In this document: positions 17,001 through 24,177 of the stretch, in pieces
How the letters are laid out: each line of letters starts with the position of its first letter
Numbering within the stretch: the stretch's first letter is position 1
IMG/VR virus record: IMGVR_UViG_3300017934_000064
Coordinates: 1-45,510 of that record
DNA length: 45,510 nucleotides
Reading direction: 5' to 3' (one strand)
Source of the DNA: a virus
The notes under the pieces: generated by a model
Databases searched by the model: none
Seen by the model: only the letters and a program-made list of their open reading frames with translations
Told to the model about the DNA's origin: nothing
Translations under genes and position numbers: made by a program

Positions 17001-18511
17001 GTCTATTAACCCCGAGAGAAGCTGCGATCTTGGGATGGTTAGTTACGGATGGCACTATTACCGTCAATTCGGGAGGAAAAAATCGTTCGAGCAGAATTTC
17101 TCAGAAACCTTTCGGCAAGTATGCAGATGAGATACGAGAACTGTTGGGTTCAGATTGCACCAGTGAGCATACCCGGGAGGTAGCGTGTCGGCTGAGGGCT
17201 AGAAAGATACCACCTAATCTTATAACGGTATTTCTGATTTCCACATCGTTCACCGAAGCGTTATTGCAAAAAGCCGGTTTCCGCGATCGCGGCGACCTAT
17301 GTCGCATCGCTGCCTCTCTTGATCGCAGTAGCGCATCCGCTATGCTCCGCGCCATGATGCAAGCTGACGGGCATAACGGCAGACAGATGACGTTCTTTAA
17401 TAATGACAAAAGAATAAGCGAAGCTGTACGCATTCTTGCCGCTTTGTGCGGCATGAGCACGTCGATTTATCCACACGGGGCGGAGGGTATGTACAACGTG
17501 TGTGTCAGTAAGCTGACGCACATTGATTGTGCGGCGATGGATCGTCGGGTCACTATACATAAGGGTCGTGTGTGGTGTCCGACGACACGCTACGGCACTT
17601 GGCTGATGCGCTATAAGGATACAGTTACTCTTACGGGTAACTCGCGCTGGCGCAATGACGACGTACAGGTTACGGCTCAACTTCTCGAAACCGACACCAA
17701 CACCCTCATCTACGCCAAGCCCATGACCATTGGCGGAGTCACGGGCTGGGCCGTCGTCTACGACTCGCTCACCCAGGACTATGACGATGGCGGCTGGGTA
17801 GGGGGCATGCTCGTCCAACTCCCCATCCCCATGACCTTGCAGACCCCATATCTCGACCAGGGGGCACCCAACAACCAGAAGCAGTACAACGTGCTGACCA
17901 TCGACGCCAATCCCAACGGGCAGACGATTACACCATTGCTGCTGTTCGACGATAACAACGGCAACGTCGCATCGGTCGCGCCATCGCCCGCTACCTTCAC
18001 CGGCAGTAATCGAGCCAAGTTTCAATTCCAAGTCAACGCCGGACAAGGCCAGCAAGCCTACCGGATATCGTTGCAGCTGTCGTCCTCGGTCGTGGCGGCC
18101 CCGGAAATCTACCAGGCCGATATCTACGCCGCCGTGCTGGCCGACGTGCGCTCCAGCTACGATACCTACCTCATCAAGGTCGCTGGCGACGAGTCCGGCA
18201 TTGTGAAGCAGGGATTTTTCGACTATACCTCTACCGCCGCCATCAATGTCGCCCTCTACGCCGACGGCAGCACCACTCCGTACTTTACGTTTACCCTCCC
18301 CCTCAACCCTACGCGAATGGAGGTGCCGATGCGCGTCCGCTTCAGCCGCAACGACGGCGCAATCGGCGTGCAGTCCATGCGCCTGTTCCGTTTGATAGCC
18401 ACCAGCACGGACACTTTCCAGTTGTGGCAACCTATCACCATTGAGGTAAAGCCTCTGCGTGGAGGCCCCAAAGGCTACACCAAGATGGTACTCGGAGATA
18501 CCGCGCCATGA
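14021..18511 (+). CDS. Very large tail-nozzle-like protein with an intein
   Basis: 1496 residues as encoded, starting with GTG at 14021 behind GGGAGGG at 14012-14018. Removing the intein (residues 880-1207) would give a 1168-residue product. The N-terminus resembles podovirus tail-hub or nozzle proteins: [12 protein letters not shown], then [20 protein letters not shown], where many such proteins carry a short RxG segment that anchors at the neck. The remaining extein is beta-rich with propeller-like and Ig-like parts. Residues about 623-697 match the shared beta module of the 11996 protein. The C-terminal extein after the intein continues with [13 protein letters not shown]. It would form the tail tube end next to the adaptor. 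No lysozyme or depolymerase motif was recognised. Confidence 0.6.
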   Translation: MADTKYRAFPFIFASKGLIARHALDRPPNDSFFLNMLGCYERAENAVSTRYGSVIINRDSLGVGVSNYLFTAPPVTLARLKNSSGTFRYAGLSDGSLWRRAGDTQGPYSSILAATGSPPVYPLSGQPFSALVNTCFASAAPWLFIYDRKAMYKDNGTGTPSQIGISPPARPATTQAYAPRIQLLEVFSNSAGYTVTGGLTVAALENAFTSAGISGSSQLGGNYERYTGSDAGVPNHWWEPLNGMVGASVQLPDGAWRVKFASFLTGVVAGAQTGTFDVLSLNNSYAAADHFQFPDVRTTVASNSIGTIGKTFASPLDLSAYETADLFVLAVKVASPANVQEIRIQFDINNSGYTTSYYTKMLIPASYQAYLNNPQVSSSVASLASALFQQAVIASGDVAVVQGGVDTSASGGAGGLDPAQLTTGLGSWSVIYIQKGDFLPVGNAGQTGLDWSAITGWQIQVTTTTGGSSDVSFNSFYVQGGSVAGSPPVPASGPSSFGGVGYDLRYTYYNANTGTESNACPPQVFSVTPTNPGGTSTLIVLRQAINATGQYSADPQVTHVRVYVRGGLFGTNWFYADQFANVTGSGTFSYKYTLPDTALEQGNVLNLANDVPVTSTLTNPITTSLTQALSPSPTYTNTPSLVHVIVADGTAVFVPYQVVFIGTPDNLEEVVVTTGGNANFNAWIQAPHNAGEPVYSYAKPAQPLYLAAQAYRQTWLAGDPANPHYLYYTNPGYPENCAPQNYIPVGTAANPIVMVVNTRGVLFVSTLSNTWYQIFPGTPPYAQSTGSAHGAAASFGWALGENAILYQASDGIREWHGTDGPYLSLIIEWLYRMNPLTPVTLVDLTKLSSVLAAFKNNTAYFVYTGIDGKAHRLLYHTLYCVPEEAEALTRDGWKRHSELLEGEEILAYDAESTSCKWTPTERINVFPYEGEVFSWSGGKNRKKFNVECTPSHTWIHRCDNQRGGNPERMRPTYEIHASGEIRLTARLDDEENRSLLTPREAAILGWLVTDGTITVNSGGKNRSSRISQKPFGKYADEIRELLGSDCTSEHTREVACRLRARKIPPNLITVFLISTSFTEALLQKAGFRDRGDLCRIAASLDRSSASAMLRAMMQADGHNGRQMTFFNNDKRISEAVRILAALCGMSTSIYPHGAEGMYNVCVSKLTHIDCAAMDRRVTIHKGRVWCPTTRYGTWLMRYKDTVTLTGNSRWRNDDVQVTAQLLETDTNTLIYAKPMTIGGVTGWAVVYDSLTQDYDDGGWVGGMLVQLPIPMTLQTPYLDQGAPNNQKQYNVLTIDANPNGQTITPLLLFDDNNGNVASVAPSPATFTGSNRAKFQFQVNAGQGQQAYRISLQLSSSVVAAPEIYQADIYAAVLADVRSSYDTYLIKVAGDESGIVKQGFFDYTSTAAINVALYADGSTTPYFTFTLPLNPTRMEVPMRVRFSRNDGAIGVQSMRLFRLIATSTDTFQLWQPITIEVKPLRGGPKGYTKMVLGDTAP
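16658..17641 (+). mobile_element. Intein with LAGLIDADG homing endonuclease inside the nozzle-like gene
   Basis: A 328-residue in-frame insertion. The splice start is Cys880 ([14 protein letters not shown]), block A-like; block B is present as [11 protein letters not shown] with the catalytic Thr-x-x-His. Two LAGLIDADG helices are seen: [11 protein letters not shown] and [11 protein letters not shown], as in DOD-type homing endonucleases. The C-terminal blocks F and G read [13 protein letters not shown] and end TLTGN, with Asn1207 as last residue and Ser1208 as the first extein residue. The usual penultimate His is replaced by Gly, a known variation. After splicing the exteins join as HTLY-SRWR. 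It looks complete and probably active. Confidence 0.85.
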
Positions 18512-18852
18512 CCGCCACCCCGCTCACGCTGTCCCGCGGCAACGGCTATGGTCGCGGCTGCATCTTCACCATGTCCCGCAAGCCCGCCTCCGCGTCGCCC
18601 AGCTCTCCCTATCCGCCTTGCAATCGGCAGGTGACATGGCGCATCCACGGCAAGGGTGATATGTGCTCGTTCCATTACGAACAGTACGTGGTGAGCCATG
18701 ACGTGGATATAGCCCACATTGAGCGCCTCTCCGACGACGAGAGCGACTTCGTGGTCAGATGCGAACCGGGCAAAGGCCACAGCGGTCACCACAGCGGCCA
18801 TCACAATCACTCCAATCACCGATCGCGTACGCAGCGTTCGCAACGAGCATAA
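18508..18852 (+). CDS. His-rich small protein (114 aa)
   Basis: ATG overlaps the stop of the nozzle-like gene (ATGA). The first 60 residues contain four Cys among Gly, Ser and Pro; residues about 60-85 are acidic. The end is a His-rich run (GHSGHHSGHHNHSNH) followed by Arg-rich residues, which could bind metal or the negatively charged DNA. No domain is recognised. Close coupling with the nozzle gene suggests a tail-assembly or virion role. Confidence 0.5.
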   Translation: MTATPLTLSRGNGYGRGCIFTMSRKPASASPSSPYPPCNRQVTWRIHGKGDMCSFHYEQYVVSHDVDIAHIERLSDDESDFVVRCEPGKGHSGHHSGHHNHSNHRSRTQRSQRA

Positions 18853-18854
18853 CC

Positions 18855-19871
18855 ATGGCTCTCCCTCCATCCACGTCGCCGCCGTCGCCGTTGCCCACTT
18901 CTCCTTTGCAGCACATCATGGTGACCGCCGAGGATCTCAAAGACCCGGTGCAGGCGGCGGCGCTGCTCAACAACATCCACCAGAACTTCACCCAGATGAT
19001 TAACACCTTGCTGGGTGTCAGCGGTTCGGTACCCATCCGCGCCCACATGGATCTGCAGGGCAATCGCGTCATGAATGTCGCTGCCCCGGTGGCCTCCAGT
19101 GATGCGGTCAGCAAATCAGCGGCCGATGCTGCCTATTCGGCGCCTGCGCTCCGTCCACAGTTGGAAGCCAACGGCCTGTTCCCGCTGCTCAGTTATCGCC
19201 AGTTGTCGAACCCGTTCCAGCGCGAGATGAACTCCTCGTGGCTGAACCTTTTGGCCTCGACCGCCCCCTCGGCCAATACCTCGACCGTGACCTTCGGCGT
19301 ACCAGCCGGGGGTTTTACGCCCGTCACTATCTCGGCTGGTATCTTCACGCGTGCCGACGGCTCCTCTACGCCCTACAGCCAATACAATGACTCTCTCGCC
19401 GCACCTGGCAACTTCACCATCGCTACTTTGTCGCGATCAGGCGGCGTGGTCACCGGAGCCACCACGGGCGCCAATACCCTGTCGGCGGGCGAGACCGTCA
19501 TCATCACCGGCGCGGGCGACGCCAGTTTCAACGGTACTTTCCTGCTCACTTTTGTCGGTCTCTCCGGGTCGCCGCCCGCTCCGGTGTTTATGTTCAACCA
19601 AGGGGCACCCAATGCCTCGACCACGGGCGGCAACGTATCGCTCGCCGGAGTCTATTACTACTGTCTCTCGTCGACGACGGGCAAACTCTTCCGTATCGGC
19701 CCCTACACGACGGATACGCCAGCCAATCGCATCAATGCCCAAAAGGACGGTTCGATGATAGTGGCGGTGGCGGTGATGAACGGCTCGGGCGGGGATACGA
19801 CTAACAGTGCGGCGGGCGGGACTTCCCCGGCGGCCAACGCGGGTTCGCCATCGCGGCTGATACCCGTATAG
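18855..19871 (+). CDS. Tail-fibre-like protein (338 aa)
   Basis: ATG 18855 is preferred to the upstream in-frame codon at 18759, which lies within the previous gene. After a Pro-rich start, residues about 65-100 have the hallmark of phage tail fibres: HMDLQGNRVMNVAAPVAS followed by DAVSKSAADAAY, equivalent to the common M-x-G-x-x-I-x-N-V-x-x-P-x-x-x-x-D-A-x-x-K motif. Residues about 191-257 are a beta module also present in the adaptor-like protein at 11996 (RSGGVVTGA, GAGDASFNGTF, NASTTGGN). It would bind the host surface or link fibres to the tail. The C-terminus is Gly/Ala/Ser-rich. Confidence 0.7.
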   Translation: MALPPSTSPPSPLPTSPLQHIMVTAEDLKDPVQAAALLNNIHQNFTQMINTLLGVSGSVPIRAHMDLQGNRVMNVAAPVASSDAVSKSAADAAYSAPALRPQLEANGLFPLLSYRQLSNPFQREMNSSWLNLLASTAPSANTSTVTFGVPAGGFTPVTISAGIFTRADGSSTPYSQYNDSLAAPGNFTIATLSRSGGVVTGATTGANTLSAGETVIITGAGDASFNGTFLLTFVGLSGSPPAPVFMFNQGAPNASTTGGNVSLAGVYYYCLSSTTGKLFRIGPYTTDTPANRINAQKDGSMIVAVAVMNGSGGDTTNSAAGGTSPAANAGSPSRLIPV

Positions 19872-19888
19872 AAGGATTGGAGAATTGG

Positions 19889-20164
19889 ATGCTGAAACTG
19901 GAGATTATAGAGACCGGCAAGGACGGAACGACAGGGCACATGACGGTTAGCGCCCGCATCGTGGACGAGGATGACCCGGTGCATGGGGTCGGGGCCATAG
20001 AGACCACTGGCATTGAGTCACTGGAATTGCAGACGCGTTACGGTGGCAACGTGGAGGCGTGGCTGCGGGCTGTGGGCAGGGACATGGCCAGACGGCACAG
20101 GTCGCGGGTGGCCGGACATGTGGATTTGGGCAAGTGGAAAGGGCAAAAGCTGGAGATTGAGTAA
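19889..20164 (+). CDS. Unrecognised small protein (91 aa)
   Basis: ATG 19889 has a GGAG 6 nt upstream; an upstream TTG at 19877 is an alternative. The protein begins with strand-like LKLEIIETGKD, has TVSARIVDED and ends in a basic stretch MARRHRSRVAGHV. No domain is recognised. It closes the fibre cluster, just before an intergenic region with a promoter. Confidence 0.45.
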   Translation: MLKLEIIETGKDGTTGHMTVSARIVDEDDPVHGVGAIETTGIESLELQTRYGGNVEAWLRAVGRDMARRHRSRVAGHVDLGKWKGQKLEIE

Positions 20165-20181
20165 AGGCTAAGACTGGCGGT

Positions 20182-20204
20182 AGATATCTAGCCCGTAGAT
20201 ATCT
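20182..20204. promoter_or_regulatory. Tandem AGATATCT boxes (candidate operator)
   Basis: Two copies of the palindrome AGATATCT at 20182-20189 and 20197-20204, each preceded by GT, lie 15 bp apart, directly upstream of the -35 of the RHH gene. Tandem 8-bp palindromes are the form of operator bound by MetJ-type ribbon-helix-helix repressors. Since the next gene encodes an RHH-like protein, autoregulation is a reasonable inference. Confidence 0.5.
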
Positions 20205-20207
20205 TTC

Positions 20208-20237
20208 TTGACATCCCCTGGGGCACCGCTGTATAAC
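20208..20237 (+). promoter_or_regulatory. Sigma-70-type promoter with predicted leaderless transcript
   Basis: Perfect TTGACA at 20208-20213, 18-nt spacer and TATAAC at 20232-20237 (5 of 6 consensus). The ATG at 20247 lies 9 nt after the -10, so the expected transcript starts about 2-3 nt before it and there is no room for a ribosome-binding site. The promoter overlaps what would be the N-terminus of a longer reading from 20208, which makes that start unlikely. Confidence 0.7.
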
Positions 20238-20246
20238 CCTCACTAT

Positions 20247-20495
20247 ATGCCCGCCGCCCCACACAAGGCCAAGACGAGACCGAAGAAGATGGTCAAGAAG
20301 TCGGTCAAGAAGGCCGCCAGAAAGGTCGGCATGACCATCGCCGCCGGGAAGGTGGCCATCCTGCTGCGCATCCCCGAGACGATGAATAAGGTGATTGTCA
20401 GAATGGCCAGGAACAAGCGGCAGAGGGGTGGTGTGCTGTCGCGGCAGGAGATGATTGTCCGGTTGCTGGAGACCCATCCGAAACTGGCTCAGTAA
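20247..20495 (+). CDS. Ribbon-helix-helix-like DNA-binding protein
   Basis: 82 residues. Residues 1-30 are very basic (PHKAKTRPKKMVKKSVKKAA). Residues about 35-77 fit a ribbon-helix-helix fold: strand KVAILLRIP, helix ETMNKVIVRMARNKRQ and helix LSRQEMIVRLLETH. RHH proteins dimerise and contact tandem operators with the strand. The gene has its own leaderless-type promoter with AGATATCT boxes next to it, so it may repress itself and perhaps the similar promoter at 36774. ATG 20247 was chosen because the promoter lies immediately upstream. A rather basic N-terminal extension is uncommon for this family. Confidence 0.6.
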   Translation: MPAAPHKAKTRPKKMVKKSVKKAARKVGMTIAAGKVAILLRIPETMNKVIVRMARNKRQRGGVLSRQEMIVRLLETHPKLAQ

Positions 20496-20509
20496 AGCGC
20501 AGAGTCCAA

Positions 20510-21691
20510 ATGCCCGACGCCGACCACATCCCCTCTTACGCCGATATCAACGCTACCACGCTGGGTTACGTTCATCGCAGTTACCTGCCGCCAAAGCAAA
20601 AGTCAGTGTCAGTGCCGGAACCTGAAGTCTGCATCGGCTACGTAGAGGGTTGGCGATGGTTTGATATTGGCTGCGAGGATGAGGGTCTTCAGCCTGTCAG
20701 TGTCAACCAACCCTACGTTTGGAAGTGGGGCGAGAACGTAGCGATGAACGCATTGTGGACTGAGTTGGTTAGGCCTTCGCTGATGAACTCGTTTGGCTTT
20801 TATGCCTACAAATCTGATTGGATTGCCGCGCATAAAGCCGCAACTTTTGGGCGTGTTGCCCTCTACGGCGACGTAGTCGAACACAAGTTTGGTTATCGCG
20901 CTGAGAAGGCCCGCATCCTCGACCTTTGGTGCTCCGAGCACGATTGGCCAGCATTGTCCGCGCAGCCTCAAGTCAAAGGCGTCTATCGCCTGACACCTGC
21001 ACGGCTTCTCAACGCTGACGGCGTACTGGGAGGGTATCAATGTCTAACATTGGAGAACCGCAGAGAATTACGAGGTACGAGCCTCTCGAATGGCCCGACG
21101 GTGACCATGCTGGTCGACCGTTCGAGACCGAGCGACCCGAGCGCCAAGGACTGGAGCAACCTGAGCGTGAACCTGCCCATGCCTGCATACGATGAGGATG
21201 GCGCATTCCTGTACACGGACGGTTTGTGCTCCCCGATAGATATGCGCGGTTACCTGTGTCCGCGCATTGAGCGCCTACAGCCGCTGTGTCCGGTGTGCAA
21301 CGGCCACATTCAGAAGTCGCACGTGGTCGCCGTTCAGTGGGACATCAGCGCATTCCTCGGCAATCCGGCAGCGGTGAGGAAAGGTACGGCGCTGAAGCGC
21401 AAGATTGCCCATCTGCATTGTCTGAAAGATCAGTGGCCGTGGTGGTTGATGGAAGGGGAGACAGCGGTAACTTGGGTTGGAGTAGATGAGGCGGCGAAAT
21501 TTTCTCCGCCCCCCACACTACCCCACTGGGTCTGGGAGATTATGCAATACTGCAGCGTGGCCGCCGATCTCGTGTCTGGTACGTGTTTGACGCCTCTTAA
21601 TCGTAGTCCATTCGCGGTCGGTGACCCCAATGATGACGAGTCTATTGCGCGCTGTCTCTCGGCGGCGTCCCAACTCTACGGGATATCTTAG
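20510..21691 (+). CDS. Protein with GYRAE-type domain and a C-x2-C site (393 aa)
   Basis: Residues about 40-155 show a pattern familiar from many actinobacterial and phage proteins of unknown function: GYVEGWRWFDI, then a line with FGFYAYKS, and GRVALYGDVVEHKFGYRAEKA. Further on there is CPVCNGH (about 262) with a second Cys/His near CLKD, possibly a zinc site that may contact nucleic acid or protein. There is no signal peptide or membrane helix. The start has only weak ribosome-binding context (GCAGAG). It sits between the RHH gene and the genes for the membrane and ejection proteins. A role is not known. Confidence 0.5.
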   Translation: MPDADHIPSYADINATTLGYVHRSYLPPKQKSVSVPEPEVCIGYVEGWRWFDIGCEDEGLQPVSVNQPYVWKWGENVAMNALWTELVRPSLMNSFGFYAYKSDWIAAHKAATFGRVALYGDVVEHKFGYRAEKARILDLWCSEHDWPALSAQPQVKGVYRLTPARLLNADGVLGGYQCLTLENRRELRGTSLSNGPTVTMLVDRSRPSDPSAKDWSNLSVNLPMPAYDEDGAFLYTDGLCSPIDMRGYLCPRIERLQPLCPVCNGHIQKSHVVAVQWDISAFLGNPAAVRKGTALKRKIAHLHCLKDQWPWWLMEGETAVTWVGVDEAAKFSPPPTLPHWVWEIMQYCSVAADLVSGTCLTPLNRSPFAVGDPNDDESIARCLSAASQLYGIS

Positions 21692-21702
21692 GAGTTCGAT
21701 GT

Positions 21703-22080
21703 ATGGCTGAAAACGGTTCTGAAACTTCCGCCACCACCGCTGCCAACGACTCTACTGAGTCGGCTAAGGAGTCTTCGCGGCTCGGCGTCCGTGAGACCAT
21801 CTTCGTACCCGACGACGACCTCACCGAGACCGAAGTCCTCCGTATCGCCCGTCAGATCGCCAAGGTGGCCAATGCCCTCGGCGGCAACCTGATGCGCCAC
21901 GCCGCGCTCAGCCGGGCCGAGAACGCTTCCGGTGCCGGTCACCCGGTGTGCGCTGCCATTCTCAACTGCGCCGGACAGGCCGACAACGCCTCCGCCCAAC
22001 TGGATATGCTGATGCGGCAGCGGGCGCAGATAGTGCCGGGCACGATGGCCGTGGTCAAGGGCCGACCTGGCAGGGCATGA
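21703..22080 (+). CDS. Unrecognised acidic-to-helical protein (125 aa)
   Basis: TAGGAGT ahead of the ATG. The first 35 residues are Ser/Thr/Glu/Ala-rich and likely disordered. Residues about 40-110 form helices (TEVLRIARQIAKVANALGG, then ADNASAQLDMLMRQRAQ). No domain is recognised. It precedes a membrane protein and the ACP gene in a tight + strand series. Confidence 0.5.
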   Translation: MAENGSETSATTAANDSTESAKESSRLGVRETIFVPDDDLTETEVLRIARQIAKVANALGGNLMRHAALSRAENASGAGHPVCAAILNCAGQADNASAQLDMLMRQRAQIVPGTMAVVKGRPGRA

Positions 22081-22093
22081 GGAGCACACGAAC

Positions 22094-22552
22094 ATGAGCG
22101 AAACCGTGAAGGCCCTAGCGGTGGTCATCGCGTGGCCGACTTTGCTGTGGACGGGCGGCATGGCCCTGTTGCACGGTCGCTGCTTCGAGATGGACGCCCA
22201 TGCCCGTTACTCGTTCTACGCCATCCTCGCCCTCTATCGCCGCCTGTCCTTTACCCTATTCGGCGTCGGCGTACTGGTAGGCTTGGAGTCGGCCTATCTG
22301 CGGCTGGTCACCGTCACCATCGCTACGCTCTCTGCCGCCATCTACTCGCTGCTGTTTCAGGTTTGGCTGACTTGGTGCTACGAACTCTACCTGCACCAGC
22401 GCTATCGGGAAGGCCCGAGCGGCACGCTCGTCTCGCTGGTGAGTTCCTATACGGGATTTCAGTACGCCGTCACTCTGGCACTGGGGTTGTCGGCGCTCGT
22501 GCTGTTCATCGTCGGACTGGTCGGGTTTGCGTGGGCTTTGCTCACCAGATAG
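22094..22552 (+). CDS. Four-helix membrane protein (152 aa)
   Basis: GAGGAG at 22079-22084 before the ATG. Four hydrophobic stretches at about 7-25, 53-72, 72-92 and 120-148 (for example LALGLSALVLFIVGLVGFAWALL) mark a multi-pass inner-membrane protein with a Tyr-rich loop ARYSFYAILALYRR. It could be a holin-like or a membrane partner of the ACP/GNAT pair that follows 7 nt downstream. Holin assignment is only a possibility, since most holins have fewer residues and no lysis enzyme lies beside it. Confidence 0.55.
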   Translation: MSETVKALAVVIAWPTLLWTGGMALLHGRCFEMDAHARYSFYAILALYRRLSFTLFGVGVLVGLESAYLRLVTVTIATLSAAIYSLLFQVWLTWCYELYLHQRYREGPSGTLVSLVSSYTGFQYAVTLALGLSALVLFIVGLVGFAWALLTR

Positions 22553-22559
22553 CTCTGAT

Positions 22560-22829
22560 ATGCCTGACACCACCGTTTATGACCGGGTCGCCGTGGTCAT
22601 CGCCGCCCGCGCCGGTATAGATACCTCCATGGTCACTCCGATGTCTAGCTTGGTTGATGATTTGGGTTTGGACTCGCTCGACCTGCTCCAATTGGGGCTG
22701 GAGTTGGAGTCCGAGTTCGGCCTGACCATTGGCGATGAAAGTTTATCGCGGCTGGAGACCGTCGGCGATATCGCGGCGTACATCACGTTGAGATCGGCGC
22801 CTGCGTCGACAGTGGAAGTACATCCGTGA
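22560..22829 (+). CDS. Acyl carrier protein
   Basis: 89 residues, ATG in a TGATATG context 7 nt after the membrane gene. The sequence has the ACP fold pattern: helix I RVAVVIAARAGI, the loop then LVDDLGLDSLDLLQLGLELE with Ser39 in the DSL motif, which is the phosphopantetheine attachment site, acidic helix II (recognition helix), and the final helix TVGDIAAYI. It is a little longer than typical 78-residue ACPs through a Ser/Thr/Val tail. It would carry an acyl group on the prosthetic arm, supplied by the host holo-ACP synthase. Its stop overlaps the GTG of the next gene (GTGA), so the two are probably translated together. Confidence 0.85.
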   Translation: MPDTTVYDRVAVVIAARAGIDTSMVTPMSSLVDDLGLDSLDLLQLGLELESEFGLTIGDESLSRLETVGDIAAYITLRSAPASTVEVHP

Positions 22830-23530
22830 TTACTGAGGCCCCGGACACCTCCGGCACTGCGGTTGACGTATTGCAGGCCCTTGCCGATGACGACTACCGC
22901 ATGGGCAACCTGCAGGCTATCCCCTACAATTCACTTCTTCGCAACGATGACCATCCGCTGTTCGAGGACAACTTCCTCTCCACGCTGTACGCCGATTCTA
23001 AAGCCGCTGGCATTCTCCCCCGCACCTTCTGCGGCATGACCAACCTCAGCCACGACGCCATTGTCTCCTACCTCGCCTCCAAGAAGGTCGTCGCACTGGT
23101 TGAGTGGGGCGAGAGGGACACGATAGCCGAGGGTACGTTCGTCATCGCCGGTTACGCCTTCGTCGTCGCTTGGGTCGGAGTGGCTCCTCCTGAACTCGGG
23201 CCGCGGTCGGCCTTCGCTGCCTACGCCTATCTGCCTGAGTATTGGGGCCTGCCCGCCGCCGAGACCCTCGGGATGCTCGGATTGGCCCACTTATTCCACG
23301 TCTATAAGTTGCAATCCATCTTCGGCCAGCGGTACGCTGATAACGCGCTCACCGCCCGTTTCATGGCCCGCTACGGCTCCCATGACATCGGGACTATACC
23401 CGGGTTCATCTTGGACAAGGGCGAGCGCGATGGCCAGCGCCGGTTGATCGACTGCGTGCTGTCGCGGCTGACGCGGGAAGATTTCGTCAGCTATGTAGAG
23501 CGGCGACTGCTAGCGATGATAGAGCGATAG
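22826..23530 (+). CDS. GNAT-like acyltransferase or gp13-type internal virion protein
   Basis: 234 residues from GTG 22826, overlapping the ACP stop by 4 nt. The second half has the order of a GNAT domain: strand TFVIAGYAFVVAWVGVA, a helical block PAAETLGMLGLAHLFH, strand KLQSIFGQRYADNALTARFMARYG and a C-terminal strand pair with GTIPGF. The canonical R/QxxGxG/A acetyl-CoA loop is not obvious, so it may use another donor or be non-catalytic. The place directly before three or more ejection-type proteins matches T7 gene 13, a GNAT-related protein needed for internal protein assembly. The coupling to an ACP, not present in T7, suggests acyl-ACP as partner (inference). Confidence 0.5.
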   Translation: MITEAPDTSGTAVDVLQALADDDYRMGNLQAIPYNSLLRNDDHPLFEDNFLSTLYADSKAAGILPRTFCGMTNLSHDAIVSYLASKKVVALVEWGERDTIAEGTFVIAGYAFVVAWVGVAPPELGPRSAFAAYAYLPEYWGLPAAETLGMLGLAHLFHVYKLQSIFGQRYADNALTARFMARYGSHDIGTIPGFILDKGERDGQRRLIDCVLSRLTREDFVSYVERRLLAMIER

Positions 23531-23569
23531 GCGCAGTGGTAGGCGCAGCGGTGGACGTGGAGGCGACGG

Positions 23570-24175
23570 GTGGGCAACGGCGACGGCGGCAATATCGACC
23601 CCAAAGTCCAAGAGGGGATGCTTGCCAATCAGACGGCACTGACACAGATCGCCCAAGAGGTGGCCCAACGTGGTACGGATATTTACGACGTAACCGCTCC
23701 CGGTCTGGCCATCGCTGAGGGTAAGTATCAACGACTCTCCTCTGGTGACCCAGCGGCGATTGCTCAGGTACTCGCTCCCACTGCCGCCGCCGCCTCGGAA
23801 TCCGCTGCTGGGGCCAAGGCCAACATCCTTGCCAACGAACCCGCAGGAGGCGAGAAGAATCTGGCGCTGGAGGCCACCGATGCCGCCCGTGGCGCACAGA
23901 TAGCCAAGACCACATCGGCGGCTACCTTGGGCGCTCCGAATGCTCTCGGCGCATTGGCGGGCCAGGGCGCGGGTGAGTCCATCGCTGCGGCCGGTACGGG
24001 CATCAGCGGTTACAGTGCCGGAAGTCAAACGCTGCAAGGATTGGGCGGACTCCAATTGCAGTCGCAACAGATACAGGCCGAGGAGAAGGGCAACGTGTTG
24101 GGCTCTCTCTCCTCTCTAGCTGGCAGCGGCATGAACCTGTTCGGCACCTTGGCTACCGAAGGCGGTTGGGTCTAA
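23570..24175 (+). CDS. Ala-rich internal virion protein, T7 gp14-like in position and size
   Basis: 201 residues from GTG 23570 with GGAGG at 23558-23562. The composition is Ala, Gly, Gln and Ser-rich with long amphipathic helices and a Gly-rich C-terminus (LGSLSSLAGSGMNLFGTLAT), like small podovirus ejection proteins that go into the host outer membrane. No signal peptide. It lies between the GNAT-like gene and the two large internal proteins. The assignment is by context and composition; sequence identity to T7 gp14 is not claimed. Confidence 0.5.
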   Translation: MGNGDGGNIDPKVQEGMLANQTALTQIAQEVAQRGTDIYDVTAPGLAIAEGKYQRLSSGDPAAIAQVLAPTAAAASESAAGAKANILANEPAGGEKNLALEATDAARGAQIAKTTSAATLGAPNALGALAGQGAGESIAAAGTGISGYSAGSQTLQGLGGLQLQSQQIQAEEKGNVLGSLSSLAGSGMNLFGTLATEGGWV

Positions 24176-24177
24176 TC

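Noticed and set aside
17297-18430. 377-codon open frame on the minus strand
   Set aside because: Antisense to the intein and nozzle-like protein; both + strand domains are recognised there, and the minus reading has no domain.
20208-20246. Upstream TTG start for the RHH gene
   Set aside because: These bases contain the -35, spacer and -10 of the promoter, and the added residues do not fit an RHH protein.
22094-22552. Holin assignment for the four-helix membrane protein
   Set aside because: No endolysin or spanin gene is adjacent, and its size and four helices are not typical; only a generic membrane call is supported.
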